Assembly (NCBI GenBank): GCA_017745235.1
Contig: JAGHZU010000010.1
Span: 1 to 64,000 of the forward strand
Direction of reading: 5' to 3'
DNA: 64,000 nucleotides
From: Caulobacter sp.
GTDB taxonomy: Bacteria > Pseudomonadota > Alphaproteobacteria > Caulobacterales > Caulobacteraceae
Below are positions 8,133 to 18,781 of the stretch, one piece after another. A model generated the notes under the pieces. The model had not been told where the DNA came from and made no database searches. It saw nothing but the letters and a program-made list of their open reading frames with translations. The position numbers were made by a program, and so were the translations under genes. Position 1 is the stretch's first letter; every line of letters starts with the position of its first letter.

Positions 8133-9325
8133 GCTTCCGACACCGCCGCCCTGCGGGCGCGCATCGCCAGGCTCTCCCAGGCCGCAACGCCGATCATCAC
8201 CAAGGTGGTGGCGATCGACAGCGTCAGCGGGCTGAGCCACGGACTGGCCGGGATCAGCGCCAGCAAGGCCAGAACCCCTGCGCCGCGCGACGGCGACCAC
8301 TGGCGGAACACCGCCTTCTTGAACAGCAATCCGCCCAGCATGAACAAGCCCGGCCCGCCGATCAGGGCGGCCATGGTCTTGGCGTCCAGATGGCCCAGCG
8401 GATGATGGATCGCCCACTCGTCTCCAACAGCCGCCACGATGATCCCCGCAATCGGCAGCAGGTGACTGTAGGTGTAGGCCACTCGCGCCACGCGACCGGG
8501 ATCGCTGGAATGGCTGATCGCCTCGCTGGCGGCCTCGGCGGTGAAGGAGAAGTAGATCCACCACATCGCCAGGCTGCCGATGAAGGACGCCAGGAAAGCG
8601 GCCATAACGGAAGGCGTCCAGGCCAGCTCGGCCGCCGTCGCCCCCATCACCAGGATCGACTCGCCCAGGGCGATGATCGTGAACAGGGCGCAGCGCTCGG
8701 CCAGGTGACCGCCCTCGACGTTCCACTCCGAGGCCCGGGTCCGCCCCAGGCCCGGCGTCCAGAAACCCAGGGCCGGCGAGAGGTACTCGATGGCGATGGC
8801 CACGGCCCACAGCGCCAGGCGGGCGTGCCCCTCCATGAACCCGCCGGCGATCCAGAACACGGCCGAGAAGGCCAGCCACGCCGAGATTCGCTGGAAGTTC
8901 AGCCGCTGCCCCGGATCCTTGCGCAGAGCCCAGAGGGTGAAAAGGCTGCGCCCCAACTGGATGGATACGAAAGCGCACGCGAAGACCGCACCCCGCTCGC
9001 CGAACGCCTTTGGGATCGACATGGTCATCAGCATGCCCACGCCCATCACCACCAACAGCATGATCCGCACCGGCGGTTTCTCAGGGTCCAGCCAATTGGT
9101 GACCCAGGCGGTGTAGATCCATGCCCACCACACGGCCATGAGCATCAGGCCTGTCTCGATCAGGCCTTCCAGCGTGGGGTGACGCAGCAGGCCGTGCGAC
9201 AGCTGGGTCACGGCGAACACGAACACCAGGTCGAAGAAGAGCTCGACATAGGTCACGCGGGCGTGGCCGCCTGGATCCCGCTGGCGCAGCATGGCGACCT
9301 TGGACTGCGGCGCGGTTCGGGTCAT
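8129..9325 (-). CDS. ltrA: Low temperature requirement protein A (LtrA) family
   Basis: 398-residue multi-pass membrane protein. The opening part RVTYVELFFDLVFVFAVTQLSH is the LtrA family hallmark, and HLAERCALFTIIALGESIL is the second conserved block. The family was named from a Listeria gene needed for growth in the cold, but the molecular role is unknown. The start MTRTAPQSK was chosen because the hallmark follows about 25 residues later; the frame is open further upstream. Convergent overlap with pip. Confidence 0.88.
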   Translation of the reverse strand: MTRTAPQSKVAMLRQRDPGGHARVTYVELFFDLVFVFAVTQLSHGLLRHPTLEGLIETGLMLMAVWWAWIYTAWVTNWLDPEKPPVRIMLLVVMGVGMLMTMSIPKAFGERGAVFACAFVSIQLGRSLFTLWALRKDPGQRLNFQRISAWLAFSAVFWIAGGFMEGHARLALWAVAIAIEYLSPALGFWTPGLGRTRASEWNVEGGHLAERCALFTIIALGESILVMGATAAELAWTPSVMAAFLASFIGSLAMWWIYFSFTAEAASEAISHSSDPGRVARVAYTYSHLLPIAGIIVAAVGDEWAIHHPLGHLDAKTMAALIGGPGLFMLGGLLFKKAVFRQWSPSRGAGVLALLALIPASPWLSPLTLSIATTLVMIGVAAWESLAMRARRAAVSEA

Positions 9326-9416
9326 GGCGGCGAAATTCCCTGGAGCTTGCGACTCGCAGCCTAGCAATGCCGCGTCTGTGATCGAACGATTTGTCGCGCG
9401 GACGGTTTTGCCAGGC

Positions 9417-9872
9417 ATGAACCGGCAGGATTTCCTCCAGGCGCGCACGCCCCTGATCGGCGCGGCGATCGCCGTGGCGCTCGGCGTCACCAGCGGCCTC
9501 GTCATGCGCGTAGGACCGCAACTGGCCGACAGCGACGTCGAGATGGTGGCCCTGCCTCCGCCCTTGACCGAGGCCCAGCCGATCGCCTGGCCGGCGGGCA
9601 AGATCCCCGATTACGTCATCGGGACCGACTTCCTCCAGGCCCAGCAGGCCCCGCCGCCGACCGTCGAGGTGGCCACGGCCGAGATCGGCGACTATGCGGA
9701 CGTCGCCTGGAGCGAGCCGCCGCCGCCCGAACCTCCCCGCCCGATCGTCGAGGTGGCCGCCGCCCCGGCGACCACCGACCGCGAATGGCCATCCACCAGC
9801 GGCGACATCCTCGACACCCGCCTGCCCGAAGCCCGCGAGCCCGACACCGCCCTGGCCGCCCTGGACCGCTGA
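9417..9872 (+). CDS. Membrane-anchored Pro-rich protein of unknown function
   Basis: 151 residues. One N-terminal membrane helix (about 12-31) is followed by an acidic, proline-rich periplasmic or secreted tail with [10 protein letters not shown] do not recognise the family. It lies 72 nt before a polysaccharide polymerase gene on the same strand, so it may serve envelope polysaccharide assembly; that is inference from position only. The ATG at 9417 gives [12 protein letters not shown]. The frame is open upstream into the ltrA promoter region, which is not expected to be coding. Confidence 0.65.
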   Translation: MNRQDFLQARTPLIGAAIAVALGVTSGLVMRVGPQLADSDVEMVALPPPLTEAQPIAWPAGKIPDYVIGTDFLQAQQAPPPTVEVATAEIGDYADVAWSEPPPPEPPRPIVEVAAAPATTDREWPSTSGDILDTRLPEAREPDTALAALDR

Positions 9873-9944
9873 TCCGGCCAGGGAATTGCAGCGCTTCGCC
9901 GGATCGGTGGTCGACGTCCCGTTTTCGACCACCCGGACGTGGGC

Positions 9945-11345
9945 ATGGTCGAGCAACAGGAACAGCTGGAACCGAGAAGGACCGGACGGACGCTGGAAGC
10001 GCTCGCGGCCGGCTTCGTGCTGTTCATGCTGTCCAACGCCTTCATCGGTCCGCTGCTGGACCCGCTCCAGGCCGGCGGCGAGGACATGCCCGTCCTGCGC
10101 CTGATGTGGTTGCCGGTCTACGCCCTGATCCTGGTTCTCACCTTCTGGCGAGCCCCGCGCCTGAAACGGTTCTGGCTGCCGGCGACGGCCCTGTCGCTTC
10201 TGGTGTTCTGGGTGTTCGCCTCGGCCTCCTGGTCGTTCGACCCAGGCACGACCAACCGCAGGGCCCTGGCCTTGGCCTTCACCACCCTGTTCGGCTTCTA
10301 TTTCGCCGCCAGCTTCGACGGGCGGCGGATGGCCGAGATCATCGCCCTCACCTTCCTGGCGCTGGCGATCGGCGGCCTGGTCGCGGCGATCGCCTATCCC
10401 AAGATGGGGATCCAGCACGACATCAACGCCGGCGACTGGCGCGGCCTCTGGTACGAGAAGAACCAGATGGGGGCGATGATGGTCTATGGAGCCCTGGCGG
10501 CCATGGCCGCGATCCTCGCCGGCTCACGCCGTCGCAAGCTGCTGGTCGCCGCCATCCTGCTGTGCGCCTTCATGATCGTGATGAGCAAATCCAAGACATC
10601 GCTCGTCGTGCTGATGATCGGGCTGCTGGGCTCGTTCGCCCTGAACTTCATGCGCCGAGGTCCCGCCACCGCCGTAGTCATGATCTGGTTGGCCGTCACG
10701 GTGATCGGCGCGGCGGTGATGATCATGTGGCTGGAGCCGGCGATCGTCTTCAAGACGCTGGGCAAGGACCCCACCCTGACGGGCCGCACCGACATCTGGG
10801 CCTCGCTGATGCGCCAGTCGGCCAAGCATCCCCTGACCGGCTATGGCTACGCCGTGTTCTGGCAGCTGGATTCCGTGCCCGCCCTCTGGATTCGGAAGGA
10901 AACGGGCTGGAATGTCCCCACCGCCCACAACGGCTGGCTCGACATCCTGGCCCAGTTGGGCTGGATCGGCGTGGACCTGTGCGCCTTGGTCTTGGGCGGG
11001 GCCCTGCTGACCGCCCTTTTTCGCTTCCGCAAGGTCGAGGATGGCTACTGGGCCAGCCTCTTCCTGCTCATTTTCCTGATGACCACCTTTTCGGAGAGCT
11101 TCATCCTGGAACGCAACGGCATCGCCTGGGCCTTGGCCTGCGCGGCGGTCACCCGCCTGCTCGGCCCCGCGCCACGGAACGCGGTGGCCTCAAGGCTCGA
11201 AAAGCGGGTCCGAACTCCCCTGTTCGGCGAACCGCCTCTGGAGTGGCGCTTGGCCGCGTCCGAGTACGAAGGCGAGACCTGGGCCGCGGCGGAACGTCCG
11301 GTTCGCGTGTTTGGCCAACGCACGGTCTCGCCTTTCGGCGCGTAG
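9945..11345 (+). CDS. O-antigen ligase/Wzy-type polysaccharide polymerase
   Basis: 466-residue inner-membrane protein with 10-12 hydrophobic helices. The periplasmic loop [23 protein letters not shown] ... [13 protein letters not shown] (about residues 280-330) is the Wzy_C signature of O-antigen ligases and polymerases. It probably joins repeat units or ligates a polymer in the periplasm. Holdfast polymerases of Caulobacter (HfsC/HfsI) belong to this family, but the holdfast cluster is not here, so I give no symbol. A GTG at 9939 adds two residues. The hydrophilic C-terminal tail of about 60 residues is unusual. Confidence 0.88.
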   Translation: MVEQQEQLEPRRTGRTLEALAAGFVLFMLSNAFIGPLLDPLQAGGEDMPVLRLMWLPVYALILVLTFWRAPRLKRFWLPATALSLLVFWVFASASWSFDPGTTNRRALALAFTTLFGFYFAASFDGRRMAEIIALTFLALAIGGLVAAIAYPKMGIQHDINAGDWRGLWYEKNQMGAMMVYGALAAMAAILAGSRRRKLLVAAILLCAFMIVMSKSKTSLVVLMIGLLGSFALNFMRRGPATAVVMIWLAVTVIGAAVMIMWLEPAIVFKTLGKDPTLTGRTDIWASLMRQSAKHPLTGYGYAVFWQLDSVPALWIRKETGWNVPTAHNGWLDILAQLGWIGVDLCALVLGGALLTALFRFRKVEDGYWASLFLLIFLMTTFSESFILERNGIAWALACAAVTRLLGPAPRNAVASRLEKRVRTPLFGEPPLEWRLAASEYEGETWAAAERPVRVFGQRTVSPFGA

Positions 11346-11362
11346 GCCGCTACTGGAACGCC

Positions 11363-12229
11363 ATGACCGAATACACGCCCCAGCAGATCGTCGCCCGCGG
11401 CGCGCGCGCCGACGCCGAAGCCGCCGCCGACGCCATCGACAACCACCCGGGCCTCGAGGGCGCCACCTACTCGATCCTGGAAGAGGACGAGGACAAGGGC
11501 GTCTGGCGCATCGACGCTTTCCCCACCACCGAGGACGAGGACGCGGGCCTGCTGGAGTTGCTGGCCGGCTATCCGCTGAAGGTGGTGCGCGAGCGCCTGG
11601 CCGACGCCGACTGGCTGGCCATGGCGCTGTCGGGTCTGCCCCCGGTGCGCGCGGGCCGGTTCTTCGTTTACGGCATGCACGATCGCGGCCGGGTGCCCGC
11701 CAGCACCGTCAACCTTCGCATCGAGGCCGGCGCGGCCTTTGGCACCGGCCACCACGGCACCACCGTCGGCTGCCTGATGGCCTATGACCGCCTGATCAAG
11801 CGGCGCAAGTTCGCCAAGGTGCTGGACGTCGGCGCCGGCACGGGCCTCCTGGCCATCGCCGCGGCCCGGACTGGCACCAAGATCGCGGTCGGCACCGACA
11901 TCGACAAGCCCAGCGTGCGGATCTCCAAGGAGAACGCCAAGGTCAACAAGGCCAACGCCCGCTTTGTCCACGCCTCGGGCCTGGGCCACCGGCTGGTCGC
12001 CGACAACGCGCCCTATGACTTGGTGTTCGCAAACATCCTTGCCCGCCCGCTGGTCAGCCTGGCCCAGGACATCAAGAACGCCCTGGTTCCCGGCGGCACG
12101 GTGATCCTGTCGGGCCTGCTGCGAACCCAGGAGCGCATGGTCAAGGCCGCCTACGTTTCGCGCGGCTTCAAGGTCGTCGATCGCATTCACCGCGACGCCT
12201 GGGCTGCGCTGGTCCTGCAACGGCCGTAG
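11363..12229 (+). CDS. prmA: Ribosomal protein L11 methyltransferase
   Basis: 288-residue class I SAM methyltransferase that modifies L11. An N-terminal substrate-recognition region precedes [10 protein letters not shown], the PrmA-specific SAM-binding loop. Then come [14 protein letters not shown] (motif I) and the catalytic-face motif FANILARPL. Length matches the family. The start [13 protein letters not shown] lies 17 nt after the polymerase stop, so they may be cotranscribed. A weak hairpin follows the stop. Confidence 0.93.
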   Translation: MTEYTPQQIVARGARADAEAAADAIDNHPGLEGATYSILEEDEDKGVWRIDAFPTTEDEDAGLLELLAGYPLKVVRERLADADWLAMALSGLPPVRAGRFFVYGMHDRGRVPASTVNLRIEAGAAFGTGHHGTTVGCLMAYDRLIKRRKFAKVLDVGAGTGLLAIAAARTGTKIAVGTDIDKPSVRISKENAKVNKANARFVHASGLGHRLVADNAPYDLVFANILARPLVSLAQDIKNALVPGGTVILSGLLRTQERMVKAAYVSRGFKVVDRIHRDAWAALVLQRP

Positions 12230-12243
12230 GTTCCTCCTCCCTC

Positions 12244-12259
12244 CCCCCGAGCTAGGGGG
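12244..12259. repeat. Small GC hairpin after prmA
   Basis: CCCCC, loop GAGCTA, GGGGG. It could weakly terminate prmA but there is no T tract. It resembles other short C-rich/G-rich palindromes between genes in this window. Confidence 0.4.
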
Positions 12260-12272
12260 ATTGGGGGCAACC

Positions 12273-12297
12273 GGAACGCCCCACCAACCCCGACGTT
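12273..12297 (+). promoter_or_regulatory. Candidate EcfG/SigT general-stress promoter
   Basis: GGAAC (12273-12277), 16-nt spacer, CGTT (12294-12297). This is an exact match to the alphaproteobacterial EcfG consensus GGAAC-N16/17-CGTT. The -10 ends 35 nt before the ATG of the next gene, which has a clear GAGGAG ribosome site. A chance match in a short intergenic gap is unlikely but not excluded. Confidence 0.65.
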
Positions 12298-12332
12298 TCT
12301 CCTCCCGGGACATCCTCTCGAGGAGCAACGTC

Positions 12333-12779
12333 ATGACCTATACCGATCCGCACGCGACCGAACCGCCACGAGAGGTGGTGGTTCGCAAGGAAGGCGGAGC
12401 CACCGGCTGGTTCGTAGCGGGGGCCGTGGCCATCGTCGCCGTGGTCGCCATCGCCTTCATGCTGACGGTCGGGGCCCGTACGCCCGACCAGGACCAGATC
12501 GCCCAGGCCCAGGAACAAGGCCGCGCCGCCGGAGTCATCGAAGGCGCTCAAACGGGAGCCGCCCAGGCTACCGTCGTGGCCCAGCAAGCAACGCGGGACG
12601 CCGCGGCCGCCGCCGACAGCGCTCGTCGCTCGACCGAGGCGACCGCCGCCAGCGCCGCACAGGCCGCGCACGACGCGGCGGCCAACGCCCCGCTCTCCCG
12701 CGACGACACGCTGGCCCCTTCGGCGGATCCGAACATCAGAACACCGTCGGCCGAAACCCAGCCGCAGCCGGTGAACTGA
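12333..12779 (+). CDS. Single-pass membrane protein with Ala-rich coiled tail, stress-type promoter
   Basis: 148 residues of unknown function. A short cytoplasmic segment precedes one membrane helix (about 25-46). An Ala/Gln-rich, probably coiled-coil periplasmic region follows (AQAQEQGRAAG ... AAHDAAANAP), then a disordered Pro-rich end. Gly-Ala repeats recall small stress-induced membrane proteins. GAGGAG stands 7 nt before the ATG. The GGAAC-N16-CGTT promoter at 12273-12297 predicts control by the general stress sigma factor. Function is not assignable. Confidence 0.75.
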   Translation: MTYTDPHATEPPREVVVRKEGGATGWFVAGAVAIVAVVAIAFMLTVGARTPDQDQIAQAQEQGRAAGVIEGAQTGAAQATVVAQQATRDAAAAADSARRSTEATAASAAQAAHDAAANAPLSRDDTLAPSADPNIRTPSAETQPQPVN

Positions 12780-12833
12780 TCACGGCGGTTTCATCCCTCT
12801 TCCCAGCCCGGCGGGGGCGGATTACATCGGGTT

Positions 12834-14645
12834 ATGCGCCAGACCTTCGATGAATCCACCGATCCCGGCTTCGGCCCCCGCCACGTTCCCCTGATCCGCG
12901 CCGCCATGGCCGCGCAGGGCCTGGACGGCTTCCTCGTCCCACACGAGGACGAGCACCAGAACGAGTATCTGCCCGCCGCCAACGATCGCCTCGCCTGGGC
13001 CAGCGGCTTCACCGGCTCGGCCGGCGCCGGGGTGATCCTCAAGGATCGCGCCGCTGTGTTCGTCGATGGTCGTTACACGCTTCAGGTGCGCGAGCAGGTC
13101 GACCAGGACGTGTTCGAGATCCGCGACCTCGTCGAGGGTGGCGTGCCGGCCTATCTGGAGACGGCCTCCAAGGGCGCGGTCATTGGCTACGACGCCCGCC
13201 TGCATAGCCCCCAGGCGCTGGACGCCCTGAAGGCCGCCGCCGCGAAGGCCGGCGCCACCCTCAAGGCCGTGGAGGTCAATCCGCTGGACGAGGCCTGGGG
13301 CGCTGAGCGCCCAGCCCAGCCCGCCGCGCCCGTCGTGCCCCAGCCGATCGAATACGCGGGCGAAGAGTCCGCTTCCAAGCGCGCCCGCGTCGGCGCGGCC
13401 GTCGCCGCCCTGGGCGCCGACGCCGCGGTGATCACCGCCCCCGCTTCCATCGCCTGGCTGTTCAACATCCGAGGCGGCGACGTGATCCGCTCGCCCCTGC
13501 CGCTATCGCAGGCTATCGTCCGGGCCGACGGCACGGCGCGTCTCTTCCTGGAGCCGGTGAAGGTCACCGACGACCTGCCCGCCTGGCTGGGCAACCAGGT
13601 CTCGCTGGAAGCGCCTGATGCGCTGGACGCGGCCCTGGCCGAGCTTTCGGGCAAGAAGGTCGTGGTCGATCCGGCCCAGTCGTCAGCCTGGTACTTCGAC
13701 ACCCTGGCCTCGGCCGGCGCCGAGGTGGTTCGCGCCATGGACCCCTGCACCCTGCCACGCGCCTGCAAGAACGCCGTCGAGATCGCCGGCACGACTCAGG
13801 CGCACAAGCGCGACGGCGCGGCCCTCACGCGGTTCCTGCACTGGCTGGCCACCGAGGGCCAGATCAACCCGCCGGACGAGAAGGAGGCGGTGGCCAAGCT
13901 GGAGGCCTTCCGCGAGGCCACCGGCGTGCTGAAGGACCTGTCGTTCGACACCATCGGCGCGGCCAATGGCCACGGCGCCCTGCCCCACTACCGCCCGACC
14001 GAACGCAGCAACGAGCGCGCGGCCAAGGGTTCGCTGCTGCTGGTCGACAGCGGCGGCCAGTACCTCGACGGCACCACCGACGTCACCCGCACGGTGGCCA
14101 TCGGCGAGCCGACCCAGGAGATGGTCACCCGCAACACCCTGGTCTTGAAGGGCCACCTGGCCATCGCCCGCCTGCGCTTCCCGCCCGGCACCACCGGTTC
14201 GGCCATCGACGCCTTCGCCCGCGCGGCGCTCTGGAGCCAGGGCCTGGACTACGATCATGGCACAGGCCACGGCGTTGGCGTCTATCTGGGGGTGCACGAG
14301 GGCCCGCAGCGGATCTCCAAAGCGCCCAACACCATCGCCCTGCAGCCCGGCATGATCGTCTCGAACGAACCCGGCTACTACAAGGACGGCGAGTATGGGA
14401 TCCGCATCGAGAACCTCGAGGTGGTCATGCCCGCAGAGCCCGTGGGCGGCGGCGACCGCCCGATGCACCGGTTCCACGCCCTGACACTGGCCCCGATCGA
14501 CCGCCGTCTGGTCGACAAGAGCCTGCTCTCAGCTGAGGAAATCGCCCAGTTCGACGCCTACCACGCTCGCGTTGCGGCCGAGATCGGTCCGCTGGTCGAG
14601 CCGGAAGTCCGCGCCTGGCTGGAAGAAGTCTGCGCGCCGCTCTGA
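12834..14645 (+). CDS. pepP: Xaa-Pro aminopeptidase (aminopeptidase P)
   Basis: 603-residue M24B metallopeptidase that cleaves the N-terminal residue when proline is second. Two creatinase-like N-terminal domains (about 1-160 and 170-320) precede the pita-bread catalytic domain. The metal ligands are visible as LLVDSG and TTDVTRT (two Asp), HGTGHGVG (His), SNEPGYY (Glu) and GIRIENLE (Glu). The three-domain, ~600-residue form is the eukaryote-like AMP1/XPNPEP1 type common in alphaproteobacteria. A strong terminator follows. Confidence 0.93.
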   Translation: MRQTFDESTDPGFGPRHVPLIRAAMAAQGLDGFLVPHEDEHQNEYLPAANDRLAWASGFTGSAGAGVILKDRAAVFVDGRYTLQVREQVDQDVFEIRDLVEGGVPAYLETASKGAVIGYDARLHSPQALDALKAAAAKAGATLKAVEVNPLDEAWGAERPAQPAAPVVPQPIEYAGEESASKRARVGAAVAALGADAAVITAPASIAWLFNIRGGDVIRSPLPLSQAIVRADGTARLFLEPVKVTDDLPAWLGNQVSLEAPDALDAALAELSGKKVVVDPAQSSAWYFDTLASAGAEVVRAMDPCTLPRACKNAVEIAGTTQAHKRDGAALTRFLHWLATEGQINPPDEKEAVAKLEAFREATGVLKDLSFDTIGAANGHGALPHYRPTERSNERAAKGSLLLVDSGGQYLDGTTDVTRTVAIGEPTQEMVTRNTLVLKGHLAIARLRFPPGTTGSAIDAFARAALWSQGLDYDHGTGHGVGVYLGVHEGPQRISKAPNTIALQPGMIVSNEPGYYKDGEYGIRIENLEVVMPAEPVGGGDRPMHRFHALTLAPIDRRLVDKSLLSAEEIAQFDAYHARVAAEIGPLVEPEVRAWLEEVCAPL

Positions 14646-14646
14646 G

Positions 14647-14675
14647 AAAAGGCCTCCCCTCAGGGGAGGCCTTTT
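14647..14675. terminator. Bidirectional rho-independent terminator
   Basis: Stem GGCCTCCCC/GGGGAGGCC with loop TCA, flanked by AAAA on the left and TTTT on the right, so it can stop transcription in both directions. It sits between the convergent pepP and DUF2147 genes. Confidence 0.9.
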
Positions 14676-14677
14676 GA

Positions 14678-15094
14678 CTACCTGATCCGCGTCCAGGTCT
14701 CGGTCTTGCACAGCGGGGCCACGATGCAGCCCTTCAGCTTCAGCGACGTCGGCGAGATCACGGTGATCGTGCCGGAGTAGGTGCCGCCGTCGTTGGCGTT
14801 GTAGACCTTGCCGCCCGTCCACTTGTCCGGACCGCCGCTGAAGCCCCACAGCATCTGCATGCCCTTGAGGGTGCGATCGCGCTGGGCCGGGTCCTTGTTC
14901 TTCTCGTCCTTCATGCCCGGGTTGGTCTTGATGTGGTCCGAGTTGACCAGCTTGCCGCAAATACTGTTGCCGCAACGGCTGATCTCGACCTGACCGCCGT
15001 TCGTCTGGGTCTGCCACAGGCCGATGACGTCCTGGGCGAAGGCCGGGGCCGAAACGGACAGCGCCAGGGCGGCGGCGATAAGGGGCAGCTTCAT
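14678..15094 (-). CDS. DUF2147 family exported protein
   Basis: 138 residues with a clear signal peptide (cleavage after AFAQ, about residue 21). The mature part begins VIGLWQTQTNGGQVEISRCG, matching the DUF2147 pattern of a short beta-rich lipocalin-like fold. It has KLKGCIVAPLCKTETWTRI at the C-terminal end. Four Cys suggest disulfides in the periplasm. The family has no known function. It is convergent with pepP and shares the terminator between them. Confidence 0.85.
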   Translation of the reverse strand: MKLPLIAAALALSVSAPAFAQDVIGLWQTQTNGGQVEISRCGNSICGKLVNSDHIKTNPGMKDEKNKDPAQRDRTLKGMQMLWGFSGGPDKWTGGKVYNANDGGTYSGTITVISPTSLKLKGCIVAPLCKTETWTRIR

Positions 15095-15182
15095 GAGGGG
15101 TTCCTCCCGTTGTTGCTCCCTTCTAACGCGCGTTCGGCTGAACCGGCCATGAATTGATGGCCAAAACCGAATAACGCCCGTC

Positions 15183-17561
<2,379 letters not shown>

Positions 17562-17570
17562 CTAGCCGCT

Positions 17571-17589
17571 CCTCCCCCTTTCGGGGAGG
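17571..17589. repeat. CCTCCCC...GGGGAGG palindrome in divergent gap
   Basis: 7-bp arms with loop CTTTC, located between the divergent ligA and acyltransferase starts. It resembles the terminator stems elsewhere in the window but is not at a gene end, so its role is unclear. Confidence 0.5.
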
Positions 17590-17659
17590 CCGAACCACAG
17601 GAAGGACCTTTAACCCCAATAGCGTAAGCCTTGCCGTGAAGGGATTGAAGGAGCCGCCC

Positions 17660-18781
17660 GTGACCCATATCGCTTCGGCGTCTCCGGGCGCCGCACCCGG
17701 CCTTTCGCGCGGCGGAGCGCTGGATCTGCTGCGGTTCGTGGCGGCCCTTTTTATCGTGCTCTATCACGTCGCCGAGCGGGCTCCGGTCTCGCTGTTCGCG
17801 ATCCATCCGGCGTTCGGACGCGGCTATCTGGCCACGGACTTCTTCCTGATGCTGTCCGGCTACGTCCTGGCGCGCACCTATGGCCCCCGCGTGCTCTCGC
17901 AAGGCGTGGGTACGGGCGATTTCCTCAAGCGGCGCATCCTGCGCATCTGGCCCGCCCATCTGGTGATGCTGGCCCTGTTCGTGGTCTTCGTACTGGCCAC
18001 CGGAGCCATCGGCCTGGCCCCGCAGAACCCGCAGTGGTTCCAGTGGAGCCAACTCCTGCCCCAGGTCTTCCTCGTCCAGGCCTGGTTCGTGCCCGGTTCG
18101 TCCGGTTGGAACATGCCGACCTGGACGCTATCGGCCCTGATTGTCTGCTATGGGGGCTTTCCCACGGCCTGGCGCGCCACGGCCAGGATCGCTTCGCCCT
18201 GGACCACTCTGGCGATCGGGATCGCGTTTTTCCTGGCCGTGGACTACGCCGCCAAGGCCGTCACCGGTATCCCCGCGCACCAGTTGCCCTTGCGCCTTGG
18301 CCTGGTGCGCGGCGTTCCGCTATTCGTGGTGGGCATGCTGGTGGCCCGGCTACCGACGGCGATCCCGCAACGCATGGCCGACGGCCTGGCGATCTTCGCC
18401 GGCGTCGGGGTGGTGGCGCTGCAGGTTTGGGGCCGCCTCGATTACGCCAGCCTGGCCCTGCTGGCTCTACTGATCTACGCCGCCGGCGCCTCGGGCTCGA
18501 AGAACTGGAACTGGGCCGCCTTGGCGGGTCGCCTCTCCTTCTCATTGTTCCTGACCAACCAACTGACCGCCGTGGTCTGGTTCGGTCTCCAGCGCGCCCT
18601 GGTGGCCAAGCTGGAGCTCGACGGCCCGGCGGTGTGGTTGACCTGGGCCATGGCCCTTCCCGCCTGCGTGGTCGTGTCGTGGGTGTTCGAGCGCCGTGTA
18701 GACGCTCCCCTTCAGGCTTGGATCAAGCGCCTGTCCCGGCAGGCCGAAGCGCCCAAGACCGAACCGGCCCTGGCGACCTAG
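17660..18781 (+). CDS. Acyltransferase 3 family membrane protein (OafA/YrhL-like)
   Basis: 373-residue protein with about ten membrane helices. RGGALDLLRFVAALFIVLYH near the N-terminus contains the family's key Arg and His, and TDFFLMLSGYVLARTYG follows. Such enzymes O-acylate surface polysaccharides or lipids at the inner membrane. The GTG at 17660 has AAGGAG 6 nt upstream and is preferred; the frame also opens at a GTG at 17636. The TAG stop is shared in the palindrome CTAG with the recN stop on the other strand. Confidence 0.9.
   Translation: MTHIASASPGAAPGLSRGGALDLLRFVAALFIVLYHVAERAPVSLFAIHPAFGRGYLATDFFLMLSGYVLARTYGPRVLSQGVGTGDFLKRRILRIWPAHLVMLALFVVFVLATGAIGLAPQNPQWFQWSQLLPQVFLVQAWFVPGSSGWNMPTWTLSALIVCYGGFPTAWRATARIASPWTTLAIGIAFFLAVDYAAKAVTGIPAHQLPLRLGLVRGVPLFVVGMLVARLPTAIPQRMADGLAIFAGVGVVALQVWGRLDYASLALLALLIYAAGASGSKNWNWAALAGRLSFSLFLTNQLTAVVWFGLQRALVAKLELDGPAVWLTWAMALPACVVVSWVFERRVDAPLQAWIKRLSRQAEAPKTEPALAT

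Noticed and set aside
7439-9364. 641-residue open frame on the plus strand
   Set aside because: Overlaps pip in another frame and ltrA in antisense; low-complexity Arg/Gly/Pro and no domain.
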